Positions 1 to 11,082 of a stretch of DNA of 61,456 nt are shown here, piece by piece. The stretch is from a bacterium (GTDB lineage: Bacteria; Actinomycetota; Coriobacteriia; Coriobacteriales; CADBOM01). Below the pieces are notes generated by a model, which saw only the letters and a program-made list of their open reading frames with translations, was not told the DNA's origin and did not search any database. The stretch covers positions 1 to 61,456 of the forward strand of contig JAILQZ010000012.1 in assembly GCA_024698685.1 (NCBI GenBank), written 5' to 3'. The position numbers and the translations under genes were made by a program. Position 1 is the first letter of the stretch. Each line of letters starts with the position of its first letter.

Positions 1-2
1 AA

Positions 3-350
3 GCCCTTCCAATCATCGAGATCGTGCCGCACAGCGACTTCTACGATTTCGAGGCGAAGTACGCGGCGGGCGGCTCCGACCACATTTGCCCGGCGCGCAT
101 TCCCGACGATGTCGCGAAGAGATGCCAGGAGCAGGCGATCCTCGCCCATAAGGCGCTGGGCTGCAGGGGTCTTTCGAGGACCGACATGATCATCGACGCC
201 GACGGTATTCCCTGGACGCTCGAAACCAATACGATCCCGGGCATGACGGCGACCTCGCTCATCCCAGATGCCGCCAGAGCGGTCGGAATCAGCTTCGAGG
301 GTCTGTGTAGGCTTCTGATCGAATTGGCGCTTGAGAGCGCATCTGAGTAG
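3..350 (+). CDS. ddl: D-alanine--D-alanine ligase, C-terminal part (5' truncated by window edge)
   Basis: Frame open from window start; '...GCRGLSRTDMIIDADGIPWTLETNTIPGMTATSLIPDAARAVGISFEGLC' matches the ATP-grasp Ddl C-terminus (ExNTxPGMTxxSL). Confidence 0.9.
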   Translation, partial: ALPIIEIVPHSDFYDFEAKYAAGGSDHICPARIPDDVAKRCQEQAILAHKALGCRGLSRTDMIIDADGIPWTLETNTIPGMTATSLIPDAARAVGISFEGLCRLLIELALESASE

Positions 351-402
351 CCCAGAGAGCCACTTCCAAAGCAGAAACAGCGCCGCAAAGCGCCAGTGTG
401 CG

Positions 403-1689
403 CTAGGCGATCGCCTGCAGCACAAGCAATGCCACAGTTAGCGCAATAATGACGACTATCGCGAGCTTGATCAAGAAGTTCGCGACCTTGCCATTGGCGT
501 AGTTGCCCATCAGACGCTTGTCCTTGAGCAGGATCAGGATGAAGATCAGCAGCACCGGCAGCAGCACGCCGTTGATGAACTGCGCGAGAAGCATGATGCC
601 CATCAGGTTCACGTTGGGGATCAGGACGATCAGGCACGAGAAGATCAGGATGGCGGTGAAGATGCTCTTGAACTGCGGCGCCTCGCTCCACTTGGTGCCG
701 ATGCCGCGCTCCCAACCGAACGCCTCGCAGACGACGTCGGATGTGGTAAGCGGGAGGATGCACGCGGCGAGCAGGGAAGCTGCGAGCAGGCCTGCCCCGA
801 AGAGGACGGTCGAGTATTTGCCGGCGATCGGCCCGAGAGCCATCGCAGCATCAGCCGCGTCGACGATTTCGGTGCCTTGCGGATGGAGCACAGCGCCGGT
901 GGTGAGGATGATGAACCACGCGACGACGCAACTCACGACAGCGCCGGTCACAACGTCGATCCTCTCGTAGAAGAGCTCCTTGACGCTCACGCCCTTGTCG
1001 ACGACGTTCGACTGCGTGAAGAAGATCATCCACGGCGCGATGGTGGTGCCGATGAGCGCGATGACCACCTCGAAGTAGTCGCTGGAGAGGGTGGCGTGCG
1101 GAACGACGGTGGAGGTGAGCGCCTCGCCCCAGTCGGGCCCCGCCAGGAAGCCCGCGAAGATGTATGTGATGAAGACGCATGAGATGACGAGGAAGACCTT
1201 CTCGACGCGCTGGTAGGAGCCCGCGTTGATCAGCAGCCACACGAAAAGCCCTGCTATCGGCACGGAAATGTACTTGCTGACCCCGAAGAGCTCCATAGCG
1301 GCAGCCACTCCGGCGAGCTCAGAGAACGTCGTCGCGGTGTTGGCGATGAGCAGCGCGAGCATGGCCAGCGCGGCAAGCCTGATGCCGAAGCGCTCGCGGA
1401 TGAGCGCCGAGAGCCCCTTGCCGGTCTTCGCGCCCATGCGCGCGGCGGCCTCTTGGACGATGATCAGGAAGATCATCATCACCGGGATGGTCCAAAGCGC
1501 CATGAAGCCGTAGTCCGCGCCGCAGATGGAGTACGTCGAGATGCCGCCCGCGTCGTTGCCGGCCATCGCGGCGACGACTCCCGGGCCCATGGCCGAGAGT
1601 ATGAGCATGAGCTTGCGGCGCTTCTTGGGCTCGGCGGGCTGGCCGGTGCCCTCCATGTGCGCCATCTGCTTCTTCTCGAGGTTCGCCAT
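403..1689 (-). CDS. NRAMP family divalent metal transporter
   Basis: 428 aa, about 11 TM; 'GPGVVAAMAGNDAGGISTYSICGADYGF' (NRAMP TM1 DPGN-like region) and 'TTIAPWMIFFTQSNVVDKG'. Confidence 0.85.
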   Translation of the reverse strand: MANLEKKQMAHMEGTGQPAEPKKRRKLMLILSAMGPGVVAAMAGNDAGGISTYSICGADYGFMALWTIPVMMIFLIIVQEAAARMGAKTGKGLSALIRERFGIRLAALAMLALLIANTATTFSELAGVAAAMELFGVSKYISVPIAGLFVWLLINAGSYQRVEKVFLVISCVFITYIFAGFLAGPDWGEALTSTVVPHATLSSDYFEVVIALIGTTIAPWMIFFTQSNVVDKGVSVKELFYERIDVVTGAVVSCVVAWFIILTTGAVLHPQGTEIVDAADAAMALGPIAGKYSTVLFGAGLLAASLLAACILPLTTSDVVCEAFGWERGIGTKWSEAPQFKSIFTAILIFSCLIVLIPNVNLMGIMLLAQFINGVLLPVLLIFILILLKDKRLMGNYANGKVANFLIKLAIVVIIALTVALLVLQAIA

Positions 1690-1707
1690 CCTGGTACCTC
1701 CGCAGGC

Positions 1708-3525
1708 TTACAGGCCCGACTGTCCTATCAGAACGGCCGCAGCGAGCTGAATGGCGATCGCTATGACCATGAGGATCAGCGATACGGGCAAGTCGCTGAG
1801 AATCTTGTCCTTGCGGTGCAGCACCAGCCCGATGGCGGAGAAGAGCGTTCCGAGCACGATGGTGACGAAGACGCAGATCATGAGCGGGAGAGCCAGGTTG
1901 GCGAAGGTTGCGATGCCAAGCGCGTATTCGGCGCTGAAGCGGTCGCCCGCGATGCCGAGGATCGCCGCTGCCAGAAGGCCGATTACGGCGGTCACAACCA
2001 GCGCGATGACGATGTTCCTGCCGAACAGCCGCCCGATCCCAGCGCTCTGGCCCTCGTCGATATCGATCAGCAGGTTGAGCGAGAGCGAGCCGACGACGTC
2101 GGCGATTATCAGCGAGATCGGCATGACGAGGATCTGCTCCGCGATGGAGTCGAACGCTCCCATGAGGAAGGCTCCGCCGGCGACAATCGCCCAGACGATG
2201 ACCCACATCATCCTGCGGAGGAACCAGGGAATCGCAGCGCGAAGGCCCTCGTTGGGCTGGGTCTTGCCCGCGCCCGCGAACATCAGGTCCTCATCGTACT
2301 CCTCCTCCATGACGTCGATCGCGTCGTCGATCGTGACGATGCCGAGCATCTTCCCGTCATCGACGACGGGAATCGCGAGGAGGTCATACTTCTGGATCAT
2401 CTCTGCGACTTCCTCCTGGTCGACCTCGGGGGATACGCTCACAATCTCGTTGGTGCTGATGTCACCGAGGGGCGTGTCCTGGTCGGCCAGCACGAGCTCG
2501 CGCAGAGAAACCGCGCCGCAGAGTCGCGAAAGCGAGTCTACCAGGTAGATGTAGTGCACCGACTCGTACTCCCTGCCGAGGTCGCGCACCTTGGCGATGG
2601 CCTCTTCGACGGTGGTGGCCTCGGAGGCGGTGATGAACTCAGTGGTCATGATTCCGCCGGCGCTCTTCTCCTTGTAGCCGAGAAGCGCGCGGATCCTGCG
2701 CTGGTCCTGCACTCCCATCAGCCACAGCAGGGCCTCCGCCTTCTCGTAGGGGAGGTCGCCGAGGATGTCTGCCGCGTCATCTGGATCCATCTGGGCGAGG
2801 AGCTCTGAAGCTCGATGCTCCGACATGTCCTCGATGAGGTCGCTCTGGAACTCGTCCTCGAGCTCTGCGACCGTGTCGGCTGCGTTCTGGCTGTCGAGGT
2901 GCTCGAAGACGCGCGCACGCTGCTGCGGGTCGAGCTGCTCGAGGATGTCCGCGATGTCGGCGGGGTGCAGCTCATGCAGGCGCTTGTGCGTCACCGAGAG
3001 CTTGACCTGCGAGAGGTCGCGGTCGACCAGGTCCATGTAGTTCCACGCGATGATCTGCTCCTTGAGCGGATGGCGGAAGAGCTTGGAGATGCCCACGACC
3101 GCCTTCTCGATGATCGGATGCAGGCCTCGCAGGATGCCCAGAACGCCGGTCTCGGCGCCTAGCAGTCTCAGGATGTTGCCGGACTGCGAGAGCTTGAGGT
3201 CGTTGACGCGAACGACCTTGAGCCCTTGCGTATCGACGATCTGCTTGTTGAGAAGGTCGCGCGCGAGCAACAGCTCGTCTGGCTGCAGATAGCTGAAGCG
3301 GATGTTGTGGCTCTCCAAGTTGAGCTTGATTCTCTCGCCGTCGAACTCATCGACGTACTTGCGCCAAGACACCATGAAAGGAGTCTTGGCAGGCCCAAGG
3401 AATGCCACTGATGTGATTCTCGGAAAAACCTCGCCGGTCGAGATGGCCAGATCGCTAACCTTGCCGATTTCCTCGCCGGTTGCATCCAGCACCGATATTC
3501 CCAGGAGTTGGGATAGATAAAGCAT
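1708..3525 (-). CDS. MgtE-type divalent cation transporter with N-terminal PRC-barrel-like region, MgtE_N, CBS pair and TM domain
   Basis: 'LHPADIADILEQLDPQQRARVFEHLDSQNAADTVAEL', 'MDPDDAADILGDLPYEKAEALL', CBS 'AIPVVDDGKMLGIVTIDDAIDVMEEE'. ATG at 3525 with AAGAGGAG SD (the listed ORF starts further upstream at 3543). Confidence 0.85.
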   Translation of the reverse strand: MLYLSQLLGISVLDATGEEIGKVSDLAISTGEVFPRITSVAFLGPAKTPFMVSWRKYVDEFDGERIKLNLESHNIRFSYLQPDELLLARDLLNKQIVDTQGLKVVRVNDLKLSQSGNILRLLGAETGVLGILRGLHPIIEKAVVGISKLFRHPLKEQIIAWNYMDLVDRDLSQVKLSVTHKRLHELHPADIADILEQLDPQQRARVFEHLDSQNAADTVAELEDEFQSDLIEDMSEHRASELLAQMDPDDAADILGDLPYEKAEALLWLMGVQDQRRIRALLGYKEKSAGGIMTTEFITASEATTVEEAIAKVRDLGREYESVHYIYLVDSLSRLCGAVSLRELVLADQDTPLGDISTNEIVSVSPEVDQEEVAEMIQKYDLLAIPVVDDGKMLGIVTIDDAIDVMEEEYDEDLMFAGAGKTQPNEGLRAAIPWFLRRMMWVIVWAIVAGGAFLMGAFDSIAEQILVMPISLIIADVVGSLSLNLLIDIDEGQSAGIGRLFGRNIVIALVVTAVIGLLAAAILGIAGDRFSAEYALGIATFANLALPLMICVFVTIVLGTLFSAIGLVLHRKDKILSDLPVSLILMVIAIAIQLAAAVLIGQSGL

Positions 3526-3553
3526 GATGAGTCTCCTCTTCAATTGCGTTCAC

Positions 3554-3611
3554 AGATGGCAGGGGAGCGATGAACCCGGCATCGCCGCCTCCGCTGATGC
3601 CCCAGCCACCT
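3554..3611 (-). promoter_or_regulatory. Extended hairpin in the 5' leader of the MgtE/NRAMP transcription unit
   Basis: + strand AGATGGC-a-GGGG ... CCCC-a-GCCACCT (7+4 bp around a symmetric mismatch, one G-U), about 30 nt upstream of the ATG at 3525; adjacent palindrome CCTCTAGAGG at 3609-3618. Confidence 0.4.
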
Positions 3612-3766
3612 CTAGAGGAGACCTAAGGGGCTAATGACTGTGACTGAAATCGTCCACAACAGCCCTTTCTTCTAGTAGCCCTTCTTGCTCGGCGCGCGCC
3701 CTTTGCGCCGCGCCTTCGAACCTATAGCGCGCCTAGGGCGCCGCAGCGCCCCAGCGCAAACCTCGC

Positions 3767-4030
3767 CTACTGGATGGTGTTGGCGAGCTTCATGATTCCA
3801 GACTTGCGGTTGGCAGCCTGGTTCTTGTGGATGACGCCCTTGGAGGCCGCCTTGTCGAGAAGCCTGCAAGCCTTGAGAGCAGCCTCGAGCGCAGTTTCTG
3901 CGTCCTCGGCAGCTACGGCGTCCTTGACCCTGCGGGTAGCGGTCTTGAGCTCCGACTTGATGGCCCTGTTGCGCATGCGTGCGATCTCGTTCGTGCGGTT
4001 GCGCTTCTTCTGACTCTTGATGTTTGCCAC
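3767..4030 (-). CDS. rpsT: 30S ribosomal protein S20
   Basis: '[35 protein letters not shown]...[14 protein letters not shown]' is typical S20; GTG start at 4030 with a GGAAGGA SD. Confidence 0.97.
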   Translation of the reverse strand: MANIKSQKKRNRTNEIARMRNRAIKSELKTATRRVKDAVAAEDAETALEAALKACRLLDKAASKGVIHKNQAANRKSGIMKLANTIQ

Positions 4031-4430
4031 GTCTTCGTTCCTTCCAAATGTGCTATATCGTTACAACACCTTCGTTGTAAAACTGCTATGCAGCAACGCG
4101 ATAGGCGCGCTGAATATCAAATTATGCACCAAGTCCCTTTCCATGATGGCGACGAAGCTGGTGTGAGTGGCAAAAACCCAAGGCAAGCGAACCTTTTTGA
4201 CGCGAAACCAGCCCAAAAAGGGGCATTTTTAGCGATTCTTGCGAGCTGATTGCGACAAACCGCCGAATATTTCAACCGCAAATAACGATTCAAGCGCCTC
4301 TCGTTGAATTCCCTCGTTGCCGAAAAAGCCAGATGCAGTAAAATCATCGTCTACGTGCTGGCAGTGCGGCGAAAAGAGAATCGAAGCCCAAGCCAGCCCA
4401 ATAAGCAAGAAGAAATTGAAGGAGATAGCT

Positions 4431-4757
4431 TTGGCAGTAAAGATTCGCCTTGCCCGTCATGGCGCAAAGAAGTATCCGTATTATCGCGTCGTCGTCATCG
4501 ACGGCCGCGCCCGTCGCGATGGCCGCGCCATCTGCGAGGTTGGCAGGTACAACCCCAACACCAACCCCAAGCTCGTCAAGCTCGACCTCGAGACCATCGA
4601 CGAGTGGATCGCCAAGGGTGCCCAGCCCACCGATGCAGTCGCTCGCCTCATCGAGATCGCCCGCGCCGGTGGCCCCACTCTCAAGTCCACCGAGGGCAAG
4701 CTCTCCAAGAAGGCAGCCAAGAAGGCCGCCGAGGCTGCAGCTGCAGATGCCGAGTAG
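4431..4757 (+). CDS. rpsP: 30S ribosomal protein S16
   Basis: '[43 protein letters not shown]'; likely TTG start at 4431 preceded by GGAG (listed ORF is over-extended). Confidence 0.97.
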   Translation: MAVKIRLARHGAKKYPYYRVVVIDGRARRDGRAICEVGRYNPNTNPKLVKLDLETIDEWIAKGAQPTDAVARLIEIARAGGPTLKSTEGKLSKKAAKKAAEAAAADAE

Positions 4758-4809
4758 CCTGCGGGCCGCTTTCGCTTCCGCAGCAAGCCAGTAAGCAGAG
4801 GGATTTCAA

Positions 4810-5052
4810 ATGCCTAAGAACCCACAGCAAGCCTCTGGACTCGTCGAGATGCTGGTCCGCTCGCTCGTCGACGACCAGGACAGCGTCTCTGTCGTGACCA
4901 AGGAGGAGCATTCGGGCATCGTCATCGAGGTCACGGTGGCGCAGGAGGAGACCGGCAAGGTTATCGGCCGCCAGGGCCGCATCATCAAGGCCATCCGCAC
5001 GCTTGCGCGCGCAACCACAGACGATTCGGTCGAGGTCGAGGTTCTCGGATAA
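4810..5052 (+). CDS. khpA: KH-domain RNA-binding protein KhpA
   Basis: 80 aa; 'VAQEETGKVIGRQGRIIKAIRTLARA' GxxG KH loop; position between rpsP and rimM. Confidence 0.93.
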   Translation: MPKNPQQASGLVEMLVRSLVDDQDSVSVVTKEEHSGIVIEVTVAQEETGKVIGRQGRIIKAIRTLARATTDDSVEVEVLG

Positions 5053-5060
5053 GGGAACCC

Positions 5061-5591
5061 GTGGCCAACAGCTATCGGAACATAGCCAAGGTAACCAAGA
5101 AGATCGGCAAAGCAGGGGAGGTCGCGATCGAACCGATCGGCGGCCTTCCTTTTCTGCTGCCCGAGGGCATGACGGTGCACCTCACCCCGCCAATCCTCGA
5201 CGGCATCAACCACTGCACGGTGGAGAGCGCTGAGCTCCGCGGCAACACCTGGGTCGTCAAGCTCTCGGGCTCCAACAGCGACACCGATGCCTTCTCGCTC
5301 GTCGGGCGCACCTGCCTCGTCCCATGCGATGAGCTCGGCGACTTCGAGGAGGAGGGCGACGAGGCGTACGACCTGATCGGCCTCTCCGTCATCGATAGTG
5401 CCGAGGGCTATCTCGGCGAAGTCGTCGAGGTGCTTCTCAGCTCCGAGCAGGCCACGCTCGTGGTGCAGCGCCCAGAGGGCGAGGGCGGCCGCGAACTGCT
5501 GATTCCCTTCGTCGATGAGTTCGTCAAGGGCATTGACGACGAGGCGATCGCGGTCGACCTGCCGCACGACCTGCTAACGCTCAACGGATAG
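5061..5591 (+). CDS. rimM: Ribosome maturation factor RimM
   Basis: GTG start; RimM N-domain plus PRC-barrel pattern; 'LLIPFVDEFVKGIDDEAIAVDLPHDLLTL'; synteny rpsP-khpA-rimM-trmD. Confidence 0.93.
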   Translation: MANSYRNIAKVTKKIGKAGEVAIEPIGGLPFLLPEGMTVHLTPPILDGINHCTVESAELRGNTWVVKLSGSNSDTDAFSLVGRTCLVPCDELGDFEEEGDEAYDLIGLSVIDSAEGYLGEVVEVLLSSEQATLVVQRPEGEGGRELLIPFVDEFVKGIDDEAIAVDLPHDLLTLNG

Positions 5592-5668
5592 GGGAGGAAG
5601 GTTCCGGCACCCGTGTGAAGTCGAGGGAGGCTTGCCGCGAAGCGCTGCCCCGGAGGGAAGGAAGTATC

Positions 5669-6409
5669 ATGAGGATCGAGACGCTATCTGTTTTCCCACA
5701 CACGTTCGACTCCGTCATGCACGAGTCGATCATGAGACGCGCACAGGACAAGGACCTGCTCGAATTCGCCTCCCACGACCTGCGCGACTGGACCCACGAT
5801 GTCCATCGCACCACCGACGACGCGCCCTACGGCGGCGGACCCGGCCTGCTGATGAAGGTCGAGCCGATATTCGAGGCGCTCGACGAGCTGCTCGCCGAGG
5901 AGCCTGCGCTCGTCATCTTCACCACACCCACTGGCGAACCTTTCAACCAGTCGATAGCCGAGGAGCTCTCGCACGAGGAGCGCCTCCTCATCGTCTGCGG
6001 CCACTACGAGGGCTTCGATGAGCGCGCGCTGACGCTGGCTGATAGGTGCATCTCCGTCGGCGACTTCGTCCTCACGGGCGGCGAGCTTCCAGCGATGATC
6101 ATCGCCGACGCGGTCACGCGCCTGATTCCAGGCGTCCTCGGCGACGATATGTCGAGCCAGCTCGAGTCCTTCTCCGACGGGCTGCTCGAATACCCGCAAT
6201 ACACCAGGCCGGCATCCTACCGCGGCCTCGACGTGCCTGAGATCCTGCTTTCAGGCGATCATGCCAAGGTCGATGCTTGGAGGCGCCAAAAGGCCATCGA
6301 GAAGACCGCCGCGCTGCGCCCCGAGATGCTAGAGTACGCCAATCTCACCGACGAGGAGCGCGAGTACGCCAGGCGCCTTGTCGACGATCCCTTCGGCATG
6401 CTGGGCTAA
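5669..6409 (+). CDS. trmD: tRNA (guanine-N1)-methyltransferase TrmD
   Basis: 'MRIETLSVFPHTFDSVMHESIMRRAQ', 'DDAPYGGGPGLLMK', 'ICGHYEGFDERAL', 'SVGDFVLTGGELPAM'. Confidence 0.97.
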   Translation: MRIETLSVFPHTFDSVMHESIMRRAQDKDLLEFASHDLRDWTHDVHRTTDDAPYGGGPGLLMKVEPIFEALDELLAEEPALVIFTTPTGEPFNQSIAEELSHEERLLIVCGHYEGFDERALTLADRCISVGDFVLTGGELPAMIIADAVTRLIPGVLGDDMSSQLESFSDGLLEYPQYTRPASYRGLDVPEILLSGDHAKVDAWRRQKAIEKTAALRPEMLEYANLTDEEREYARRLVDDPFGMLG

Positions 6410-6580
6410 GAATCTGCAGCGCGAGCGCGCCGTCACGCAACCGCAGCCTCACCGCCCGTCAAGCCCATCCAATGGATTGGGCGAATGCGCCGCTAGCCGC
6501 CGCGTTCCTGCGAGACATCATGCGATAGAATCAATTAGTTGTTCTGCAAACGAGCCTTGGAAGGGAAGAGGCGCGGACTG

Positions 6581-7135
6581 ATGATCTTGAAGACGGCAAG
6601 CAAGGCGGTACGCGGGCTGGTGGAGCTCATCATCATCCTCGTCGCCGCGTTCGCGCTCTCCATCCTCATCCGCACCTTCGTCTGCGAGGCGTATCAGGTG
6701 CCTTCGGGCTCGATGAACCCCACGATCGAGGAGGGCGACAGGATCCTCTCGCAGCGGGTCACGCTCTACAAGGGCGAGGCAGAGGTTGGCGACATCATCA
6801 CGTTCGACAGCCCGACCGACAGCTCGATGACGCTGGTCAAGCGCGTCATCGCCAAGGGTGGCGATGTCGTCGACGTCCACGACGGCAGCCTCTACGTGAA
6901 CGGCTTCCTTCAGGAGGAGGACTACGTCCACGGCAAGCCCACGTACGAGCTCGACAACCATCCGAGCGTCTCGATCTACTACCCCTACAAGGTGCCGGAG
7001 GGCCACGTGTGGGTGATGGGTGACAACAGGACGAATTCGTCCGACAGCAGATACTTTGGGCCTATCAGGGAGGACTCGATTACCGGAATCGTCTTCTTCC
7101 GGTTCTGGCCCTTTAACAGATTCGGAACGATGTAG
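6581..7135 (+). CDS. lepB: Signal peptidase I
   Basis: '[19 protein letters not shown]' catalytic Ser box; '[11 protein letters not shown]' catalytic Lys box; '[18 protein letters not shown]'. Confidence 0.96.
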   Translation: MILKTASKAVRGLVELIIILVAAFALSILIRTFVCEAYQVPSGSMNPTIEEGDRILSQRVTLYKGEAEVGDIITFDSPTDSSMTLVKRVIAKGGDVVDVHDGSLYVNGFLQEEDYVHGKPTYELDNHPSVSIYYPYKVPEGHVWVMGDNRTNSSDSRYFGPIREDSITGIVFFRFWPFNRFGTM

Positions 7136-7184
7136 GCTAGTGCGGCGTTGCGTCGGCGCGCCGCGGGAAGCGAAGGGAAGAGAA

Positions 7185-8113
<929 letters not shown>

Positions 8114-8117
<4 letters not shown>

Positions 8118-10192
8118 GCCAGGATACCAAGCTTCTGATCATGGAGATCGGCACCGAGGAGATTCCCGCCGAGCCGCTTAGCAACGCAACCAAGCAGTTG
8201 GCCGAGCTGGCAGCGAAGGCGCTCGACGAGAAGCGCCTCGAGCATGGCAAGGTCTCCACCTACTCCACCCCGCGCCGCATCATCCTCGAGGTCGAGGACG
8301 TGGCGTCGGAGTCCACTCCGCTCGAGCAGGTCTTCCGCGGACCCTCTGCCGACCGCGCATTCGATGCCGATGGCGCGCCCACCAAGGCCGCCTTGGGCTT
8401 CGCTCGCGGCAAGGGCGTTGCTGTCGAGGACCTCGTGCGCGAGAAGGAGGGCGATGTCGAGTACATCTACGCCAAGGTGAGCGTTCCCTCGCAGAGCGCC
8501 ACGGAGATTCTCGGCGAGGTTCTGCCTGGCCTCATCGGCGGCATCTATTGGAAGAAGTCGCAGCGCTGGGGCACCTGCCAGGCGCACTTCTCCAGGCCGA
8601 TTCGCTGGCTCGTCGCGCTCTACGGCTCCGATGTCGTGGAGTTCGAGTTCGCCAACCTCAAGTCCGGCCGCGTGAGCTATGGCCACCGCTTCCTCGCCCC
8701 CGAGCCGATCGAGCTCGCCGAGGCCTCCGAACTGCTGCCCGCGCTCACCAACGCCTACGTAGCCTACGACCAGAACGCCCGCGCCGCCGACATACGCGCG
8801 CAGATCGCCAGAATCGAGGAGGAGACCGGTCTCGTGGCCGAGGTTCCGCCGACGATCTTCCTCGAGGTCAACAACCTGGTCGAGTTTCCGACGGTCCTCG
8901 TCGGCCACTTCGACGAGGAGTTCCTCAACGTGCCCTCCGAGATCATCACCGACGCGATGCTCTCGCACCAGAGATACTTCCCGCTCTACAGCAAGGCAGG
9001 CGATCTCTCCTGCAAGTTCCTGCTCGTGAGCAACGGCAGCCCGAAGCGCAGCGAGACCATCGTGGAGGGCAACGAGCGCGTCGTTCGCGCCCGCCTCGCC
9101 GATGCCGCGTTCTTCTATCACGAAGACCTCAAGCACCCGCTCGAGCACTACGTCGACGGCCTTGCCGAGCAGGTCTTCCAGGAGAAGCTCGGCACGATGC
9201 GCGACAAGGTCAGCCGCATCGTCGCCCTCGCCGGCACGCTCGCCAGGCGCAGTGGAGCCGATGAGGCTACCGTCGAGCGCACGGAGCGCGCGGCCCTTCT
9301 CGCAAAGGCAGACCTCGTCACCAACGCGGTTGTCGAGTTCACCTCGCAGCAGGGTATCATGGGCGGCTACTACGCGCGCGCCTCGCATGAGCCCGAGGAA
9401 GTCGCCATCGCGATCGAGCAGCACTATCGCCCGAAGTTCGCCGGCGACGCGATTCCCGACAACGATGAGGGCAGGTTTGTCGCCCTCGCAGACAAGCTCG
9501 ACACCATCGCCGGGCTCTTCGCCATCGGCCAGCCCCCAACGGGCTCGAAGGACCCCTTCGCCCTCAGGCGCAGCGCCATCGGCATCATCGCGATTCTGCA
9601 GAGCGGCATCGATGTCAACCTCGGCGAGGCCATAGAGGCCGCGCTAGACGGCTATGCGGGCATCGAATTCGATCGCGTCGCGGTCAGCGCCCAGATCCGC
9701 GAGTTCTTTGCGGGCAGGCTCGCCACCATCGCCAAGGACCAGGGCTTCGACACCGAGGCCATCAACGCGGTCCTCGCGATCGACATCATCGAGCCCACCG
9801 TCGTCATCGCGCGCTGCGAGACCCTCACCCAGGCGCGCCATCAGGACGAGGAGCTCTTCGCCGACCTCGCCATCGCCTACAAGCGCGCGAACAACCTGCG
9901 CGACAAGGCGCTCGGAACCGAGTTCGACGAGTCGCTCGCCGGAAGCGAGGAGAAGGCGCTCATCGCGGCGATCTCCAGCGCCAAGGCTAGCATCGAGGCT
10001 GCTCTTGCAAGTGGGGACTACCCTGCGGCGATCAGCGCGCTGGCTGGCCTTCGCGCTCCGATCGATGCTTTCTTCGACGGCGTGATGGTCATGGACAAGG
10101 ACGAGGCGATCAAGGCGAACAGGCTAAGGCTGCTCAACAGCTTCGTGAGCGCGTTCGATGGCGTCGCGGATTTCGAGAAGCTCGCCAAGTAG
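8114..10192 (+). CDS. glyS: Glycyl-tRNA synthetase beta subunit
   Basis: '[23 protein letters not shown]', 'DSxK-like [14 protein letters not shown]'; ATGA overlap with glyQ stop. Confidence 0.97.
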
Positions 10193-10261
10193 CCGAGCTT
10201 TCAGACAGCAAGGAGGGGAGCCGTTCTGCATGGGCGGCTCCTTCCATAAGGGGAGGCAACG

Positions 10262-11041
10262 ATGCGCAAGGCCATCATCATAGCGGCGATAGTCATCGTC
10301 TGCGCCGTTGCCGCCTATATCCTCTGGCCGCGCAACAACGTGCCGCAGCACAGCTACGACTGGAGTCGGCTCGAGGGGACGGGCACGATCCGCTCCTACA
10401 CCGACGAGAACGGCAACGAGGCTCTGCTCGGCGTCGACGTCTCCCACCACAACCAGTACGTCAACTGGCCAGCTCTGGCGGAGGCAGGCGTGGACTTCGC
10501 GTACATCCGGTGCGGTTGGCGCGGCTACACGGCCGGCGAGATCCACATAGACCCGCTGGCTGGCCTGTACTACAACGGCGCGCGGGCCAACGGCATCACG
10601 GTTGCGATCTACTTCTTCTCTCAGGCGATCACCGTGGAGGAGGCGATCGAGGAGGCGGACTTCGCGTGCGACTTCGCCGACTCGCACAAGCTATCGCACG
10701 ACTTCCCGATAGCCTTCGACATGGAGGAGAACGGCGTGAGCGACGAGCGCATCGATCACCTGAGCACGCAAGAGCGCACCGACATCGCGATGGCGTTCTG
10801 CAAGAGGGTCGAGGAGCGCGGCTACGCGCCGATCATCTACGGCAACGAGAAGTGGCTCGATGGGAAATACGACCTCGAGACGATCTGCAACGCCTACGAC
10901 CTCTGGCTGGCCGAGTATTCCGACGTGCCAAAGCCGTCGCATATGTTCGCGATGTGGCAGTATTGCAGCGATGGCCAGATCGAGGGCAACACGAAGAACA
11001 TCGACATGAACCTGATGTTCCCGAAACCCGCAGAGGAGTAG
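10262..11041 (+). CDS. Membrane-anchored glycoside hydrolase family 25 (lysozyme-like) protein
   Basis: N-terminal TM then 'LLGVDVSHHNQYVNWPALAEAGVDFAYIRCGWRGY', 'IAFDMEENG', C-terminal 'MWQYCSDGQIEGNTKNIDMN'. Confidence 0.9.
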   Translation: MRKAIIIAAIVIVCAVAAYILWPRNNVPQHSYDWSRLEGTGTIRSYTDENGNEALLGVDVSHHNQYVNWPALAEAGVDFAYIRCGWRGYTAGEIHIDPLAGLYYNGARANGITVAIYFFSQAITVEEAIEEADFACDFADSHKLSHDFPIAFDMEENGVSDERIDHLSTQERTDIAMAFCKRVEERGYAPIIYGNEKWLDGKYDLETICNAYDLWLAEYSDVPKPSHMFAMWQYCSDGQIEGNTKNIDMNLMFPKPAEE

Positions 11042-11082
11042 GGAAGCGGCAGCGCGAAAGGGCGCGATGACTCCAAGACAGC

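Noticed and set aside
1453-2808. 451-aa plus-strand ORF opposite MgtE/NRAMP
   Set aside because: Arg/Asp/His-rich antisense translation of the transporter genes.
10217-10241. GGAGCCG...CGGCTCC hairpin after glyS as a terminator
   Set aside because: No T-tract and very close to the next gene's SD; kept out of the features list as too weak.
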